A stretch of 64,000 nt of DNA from Agarivorans gilvus (GTDB lineage Bacteria; Pseudomonadota; Gammaproteobacteria; Enterobacterales; Celerinatantimonadaceae). The notes below the pieces were generated by a model. The model was not told the DNA's origin and did no database searches. It saw nothing but the letters and a program-made list of their open reading frames with translations. Where the stretch lies: contig NZ_CP013021.1 in the NCBI RefSeq assembly GCF_001420915.1, positions 1,002,001 through 1,066,000 on the forward strand. The letters run 5' to 3'. Each line of letters starts with the position of its first letter. Position 1 is the first letter of the stretch. This document shows, piece after piece, positions 63,403-64,000 of the stretch. A program made the translations under genes and the position numbers.

Positions 63403-64000
63403 CTATTTATATAAACCTGTACGAAAAACAACCAACCTTAAAGGTAAAACTAAGGAACGCGTCATAATCAGTGCCATAGGCCACGTGTTTTTATGAAAAA
63501 ATAAAGCCAAGTAAGACGCCGCGGCATAGCTTAACACAGTTGCAGCAGCTGCCCCAGTAGCGCCATACAAGGGAATCAACCAATAATTGAGTAATACATT
63601 AAGCAATGCGCCGGTAAACTGAGTGAGCATTGAAAAAAACAAGTAGTTTTCTACTAGTAGCCACTTACTCAATAATGCGCGCATAAATATGAATACTCCC
63701 GCCCATATATGAATAACCAATACCGGCGCAGACAAGGCATACTCAGCACCAAACAAAATGTTAATAGCCCATGGGGCAACAAATTGTACCAATATCGCTA
63801 CCAAAAAAGCCCCTAAGAATAAAAAGTCATTCAGCTTTTGTAGTTGCAATTTATAGGTATTTGGGGCGTTTCTACGATGGTTAATTAACTGCGGAAAAAA
63901 CGAAGTCACAATCGCGGTGGGGAAAAAGTACCATACTTCAGATAAACGTGCTGCGACAGCATAAATGCCTACTTGCTCGCTAGAGCTTAGCCACCCCAGC
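63403..64000 (-). CDS. Wzx-type polysaccharide flippase (partial)
   Basis: The frame is open to the window end, giving the last 198 residues or so. It begins inside LGWLSSSEQVGIYAVAARLS and has several membrane helices (FLFLGAFLVAILVQFVAPWA, GATGAAAATVLSYAAASYLA), matching the C-terminal half of oligosaccharide flippases of the MATE-like Wzx group. It flips lipid-linked repeat units across the inner membrane. The stop lies 10 nt before the nitroreductase-like gene. Confidence 0.85.
   Translation of the reverse strand, partial: LGWLSSSEQVGIYAVAARLSEVWYFFPTAIVTSFFPQLINHRRNAPNTYKLQLQKLNDFLFLGAFLVAILVQFVAPWAINILFGAEYALSAPVLVIHIWAGVFIFMRALLSKWLLVENYLFFSMLTQFTGALLNVLLNYWLIPLYGATGAAAATVLSYAAASYLALFFHKNTWPMALIMTRSLVLPLRLVVFRTGLYK

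Noticed and set aside
1..64000. CRISPR arrays, rRNA genes, prophage
   Set aside because: No regularly spaced repeats, rRNA sequence or phage structural genes were seen.

Overview
The window comes from a Gram-negative, polarly flagellated gammaproteobacterium. The flagellar gene order (maf-like, fliS, fliD, flaG, flagellins, flgL back to flgB, cheR, cheV, then flgA-flgM-flgN, flgO/flgP and divergent flgT) matches Vibrio, Shewanella, Aeromonas and Agarivorans relatives. FlgT and FlgO/FlgP parts fit a sodium-driven polar flagellum. A marine member of the Alteromonadales (Agarivorans-like) is my best guess; that is inference.

Layout: 1-27.9 kb is one motility region. It runs from a DUF115/Maf-type flagellin glycosyltransferase (cut by the window edge) through filament genes, two tandem flagellins, the hook, rod and ring genes flgL-flgB, cheR, cheV, flgA, flgMN, a flgO-flgP-flgO-like lipoprotein operon, flgT and a chemoreceptor. 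Clear -24/-12 (sigma-54) sites stand before flgB, flgF, flgO and flgT. TAAA-N15-GCCG (sigma-28) sites stand before flgM and both flagellins, so the transcriptional hierarchy can be read from the DNA. Two such promoters face no obvious gene but end at intrinsic terminators. One is a sigma-54 site inside the flagellin intergenic region; its putative RNA carries a 14-nt perfect complement of the Shine-Dalgarno region of one flagellin. The other is a consensus-perfect sigma-28 site just after flgL. These two putative small RNAs are the most novel signal here. flgL and cheV each carry a one-base deletion, in both cases in a run of four C (coding strand).

28-36 kb is an unstable, gene-poor region. 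It has a helicase IV scrap, a secreted-protein gene split by an IS903-like element with a 9-bp duplication, an unknown membrane protein, a decayed small gene, tRNA-Arg(CCT) with a degenerate second copy, and an ISAs1 element split by an IS407-group element, with both target duplications visible.

36-52 kb holds metabolic and envelope genes: galETK with two LacI/GalR-type operators, a long-chain acyl-CoA synthetase, a P-loop kinase, an HlyD/DUF2955 export pair, a 7TM-GGDEF diguanylate cyclase, a deleted sugar ABC transporter remnant, a parvulin, and a yjbFGH exopolysaccharide operon. 52-64 kb is a surface polysaccharide cluster on the minus strand: Ugd, RmlB, an acyltransferase, WecG/TagA, GT2, a Wzy-like polymerase, GT4, a pyruvyl transferase, a nitroreductase-like protein and a Wzx flippase cut by the window end. 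The gal, ugd and rmlB genes can supply its sugar nucleotides.
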